Assembly (NCBI GenBank): GCA_003354055.1
Contig: PIVQ01000331.1
Coordinates: forward strand, 1 to 7,616
Length of the DNA stretch: 7,616 nt
DNA from: Desulfobacteraceae bacterium
Lineage (GTDB): Bacteria > Desulfobacterota > Desulfobacteria > Desulfobacterales > Desulfobacteraceae
Direction: 5' to 3'
This document shows, piece after piece, positions 6,469-7,616 of the stretch; position 1 is the first letter of the stretch, and each line of letters begins with the position of its first letter. Below the pieces are notes generated by a model that saw only the letters and a list, made by a program, of their open reading frames with translations, was not told the DNA's origin and searched no databases. The position numbers and the translations under genes were made by a program.

Positions 6469-6506
6469 TAATCATTCCAGTTGCAATTTTGAACGAGGAA
6501 TGATTA
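6469..6506. repeat. Perfect 10-bp inverted repeat in the intergenic spacer
   Basis: TAATCATTCC (6469-6478) and GGAATGATTA (6497-6506) are perfect inverted copies separated by 18 bases. The spacer between the radical SAM gene and the next gene is only 172 bases long. There is no T-run on either strand after the stem, so this looks more like an operator or the scar of an insertion than an intrinsic terminator. A weaker 6-bp dyad, CAGGGC/GCCCTG (6426-6454), lies directly after the radical SAM stop. Confidence 0.65.
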
Positions 6507-6538
6507 TCTCCATTATAAAGCCTGTTGGATCGGGTACC

Positions 6539-6557
6539 ATATCATTTTCAATGATAT
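6539..6557. promoter_or_regulatory. 8-bp inverted repeat upstream of the 85-residue gene
   Basis: ATATCATT (6539-6546), a 3-base TTC loop, and AATGATAT (6550-6557) form a tight dyad ending 37 bases before the ATG of the next gene. The position suits an operator for that gene or a hairpin in its leader. The core ATCATT is shared with the 10-bp inverted repeat at 6469-6506, so the same factor could bind both sites. Confidence 0.4.
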
Positions 6558-6581
6558 CCTGATCTGCGCAATATCTTACTT

Positions 6582-6587
6582 AGGAGG
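6582..6587 (+). promoter_or_regulatory. Consensus Shine-Dalgarno AGGAGG
   Basis: AGGAGG lies 7 bases before the ATG at 6595. It is the best ribosome site in the window and the main reason the small downstream frame is called a real gene. Confidence 0.85.
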
Positions 6588-6594
6588 TCACGAC

Positions 6595-6852
6595 ATGGTT
6601 CGAGCCCGTCTCAATGAAGACGATTTTTGGAAATGGTCACCCGCCGCCGCAGAAATATTTGCGTACCGAGACAAAATCAATACAATATGGGGCTTTGATC
6701 ACGGTGGTGTTTCTGATAATCGGAATATTACCTGGGCGTCATTCTCGTGTACTGGATCATTGGGATACAAGGAAGAACTGACAATCTCTGCGTCAAAGAA
6801 TGACGACGGTTCTTGGAAAATCAAGCATGAGATCACTCTGAATCAAGATTAA
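6595..6852 (+). CDS. Small hypothetical protein, 85 residues
   Basis: I do not recognise this protein. It is soluble, without a signal peptide or membrane helix. It is aromatic-rich near the N-terminus (DDFWKWSP, TIWGF). The second half alternates hydrophobic and polar residues (ITWASFSCTGS, EELTISAS, SWKIKHEITL), suggesting a small beta-sheet domain. The start is secure: ATG with AGGAGG at 7 bases. A sampled 60-base stretch (6601-6660) is about 50% GC, like the chromosomal genes and unlike the AT-rich gene that follows. The next gene's ATG lies 61 bases after its stop. Pairing with a HEPN-like gene raises the possibility of a cognate partner or antitoxin, but nothing in this protein itself supports that. 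Confidence 0.75.
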   Translation: MVRARLNEDDFWKWSPAAAEIFAYRDKINTIWGFDHGGVSDNRNITWASFSCTGSLGYKEELTISASKNDDGSWKIKHEITLNQD

Positions 6853-6913
6853 TTATCCATTTTTGGAATTCTTACAGGATCAACTTTTTAAAAGGTTTCA
6901 TTACTGCTTAATT

Positions 6914-7426
6914 ATGGATAGGACAAAAAGACTAAGAAGAGTTGGAAGATTATGCTGCCACTTCGTCAGAAACTATGCCTATTATAAAGCTGGGTGGCAT
7001 GATGACAAATTGAAATCTAATGATCAATTTGTTGTTTCACTTAATGGAAATTTTCTTGATATTTGCGTTTTAGAATGGTGCAAACTATTCGGAGATCACA
7101 GTGACAAACACCACTGGAAGAAAATCATGGGTAGCGATCCAACATTTAAGCAACGAATGTTTGATCAACTAAATATCAACCAAACAGATTTAGAAATCAC
7201 CTACAAAAGCTTCAGAGCCTACAGAGATAAATATATCGCACACTTAGATTCAGATGAAGTTTTCAAAATACCAGAAGTAAGCAAAGGTTTGAATATAGTG
7301 TACTTTTACTACAATGAGGTCAAAGCATTGTGCGAATCAATTATAGACTGGCCAAATAGCATTGAAGATTTCTACAACGAGCATTATCAAAAAGCCTTAA
7401 AGCATTACGACAAACTTAAAACATAA
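6914..7426 (+). CDS. HEPN-like hypothetical protein (possible RNase or defence-type gene)
   Basis: This alpha-helical soluble protein has 170 residues from the ATG chosen. SFRAYRDKYIAHLDS (residues 99-113) contains R104-x5-H110, matching the R-x4-6-H catalytic signature of HEPN ribonucleases, in the 'R-x-x-x-I-A-H-x-D' form seen in AbiU2-like and related HEPN proteins. The basic N-terminus TKRLRRVGRLCCHFVRNYAYYKAGWHD and the following LDICVLEWCKLFGD would be the preceding helices. The frame opens at a TTG at 6863, but neither start has a good ribosome site, so the true start is uncertain. Base composition departs sharply from the neighbours: sampled lines are 28% and 37% GC (7021-7080, 7201-7260) against about 50% elsewhere, a sign of horizontal transfer. 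HEPN domains occur in toxin-antitoxin and abortive-infection systems; no nucleotidyltransferase partner is seen here. Confidence 0.7.
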   Translation: MDRTKRLRRVGRLCCHFVRNYAYYKAGWHDDKLKSNDQFVVSLNGNFLDICVLEWCKLFGDHSDKHHWKKIMGSDPTFKQRMFDQLNINQTDLEITYKSFRAYRDKYIAHLDSDEVFKIPEVSKGLNIVYFYYNEVKALCESIIDWPNSIEDFYNEHYQKALKHYDKLKT

Positions 7427-7616
7427 CTAAAGGTAATAGAATGTTGATTGGATCACGCAAGGTTAATTACCCTATTTGAAATTAAAAATTTCTTAGATTG
7501 TGTGCCGTGTTGCATCAAAGTTTGAATTCGGCACTGAGGGTCGGGCAGGCCGGAAGGCGGCATAAAATTGCTGTTTTTTAAATGGTCTTGGCGAAGCGGA
7601 ACATAAAAAAGTCGTG
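7427..7616. other. Non-coding end of window with small inverted repeats
   Basis: No gene is supported here. It begins AT-rich like the gene before it, with the dyad GAAATT-AAA-AATTTC (7478-7492), then turns GC-rich around 7529. GTGCCG (7502-7507) and CGGCAC (7529-7534) form a 6-bp inverted repeat with a 21-base loop. A frame opening at the ATG at 7580 runs off the end after 11 codons and has no ribosome site. Confidence 0.5.
7527..7544 (+). repeat. Copy B of the split motif shared with 2859-2882
   Basis: TTCGGCACT (7527-7535) and AGGGTCGG (7537-7544) repeat the two blocks seen upstream of the translocase gene, here one base apart instead of seven. A GGCC-containing GC-rich run follows in both places. 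This copy marks the point where the AT-rich acquired segment returns to normal base composition. Confidence 0.35.

Noticed and set aside
7580..7616. Start of a plus-strand gene at the window end
   Set aside because: No ribosome site and only 11 codons visible.

Overview
The window reads as chromosomal DNA from a free-living Gram-negative bacterium. Mid-range GC, codon use and gene content suggest a Desulfobacterota-like (deltaproteobacterial) or related proteobacterial genome, but this is an impression; no rRNA or other taxonomic marker is present. No tRNA, rRNA, CRISPR array, transposase or integrase was seen.

Layout. Positions 51-1669 carry three minus-strand genes in one probable operon, read darP -> PaaI-type thioesterase -> class I SAM methyltransferase, from a good TTGACA-type promoter at 1719-1748. 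A gene-poor stretch of about 520 bases (1682-2205) follows; it holds that promoter, an open frame without a start codon, and a cluster of inverted repeats rich in GGA. A minus-strand GNAT acetyltransferase (2206-2733) is divergent from the main plus-strand pair: an FtsK/SpoIIIE-type DNA translocase (2997-5069) and a radical SAM protein (5127-6422). After a short spacer with two strong inverted repeats come two orphan plus-strand genes: an 85-residue protein at normal GC (6595-6852), and a clearly AT-rich gene with a HEPN-like R-x5-H motif (about 6914-7426) that looks horizontally acquired. The last 190 bases hold small inverted repeats and a partial copy of a motif also found just upstream of the translocase.

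Most interesting point. The translocase keeps the full FtsK motor (Walker A, Walker B, C-terminal gamma winged helix) but has no transmembrane N-terminus. Its first ~100 residues instead resemble ZapA, the FtsZ-ring-associated protein, and join the motor through a Pro/Glu/Lys-rich linker. This suggests a soluble translocase that reaches the division site by binding FtsZ instead of by membrane anchoring. The domain call rests on pattern recognition by eye and needs a profile or structure comparison. The radical SAM gene downstream may be co-transcribed with it, but no functional link is visible.
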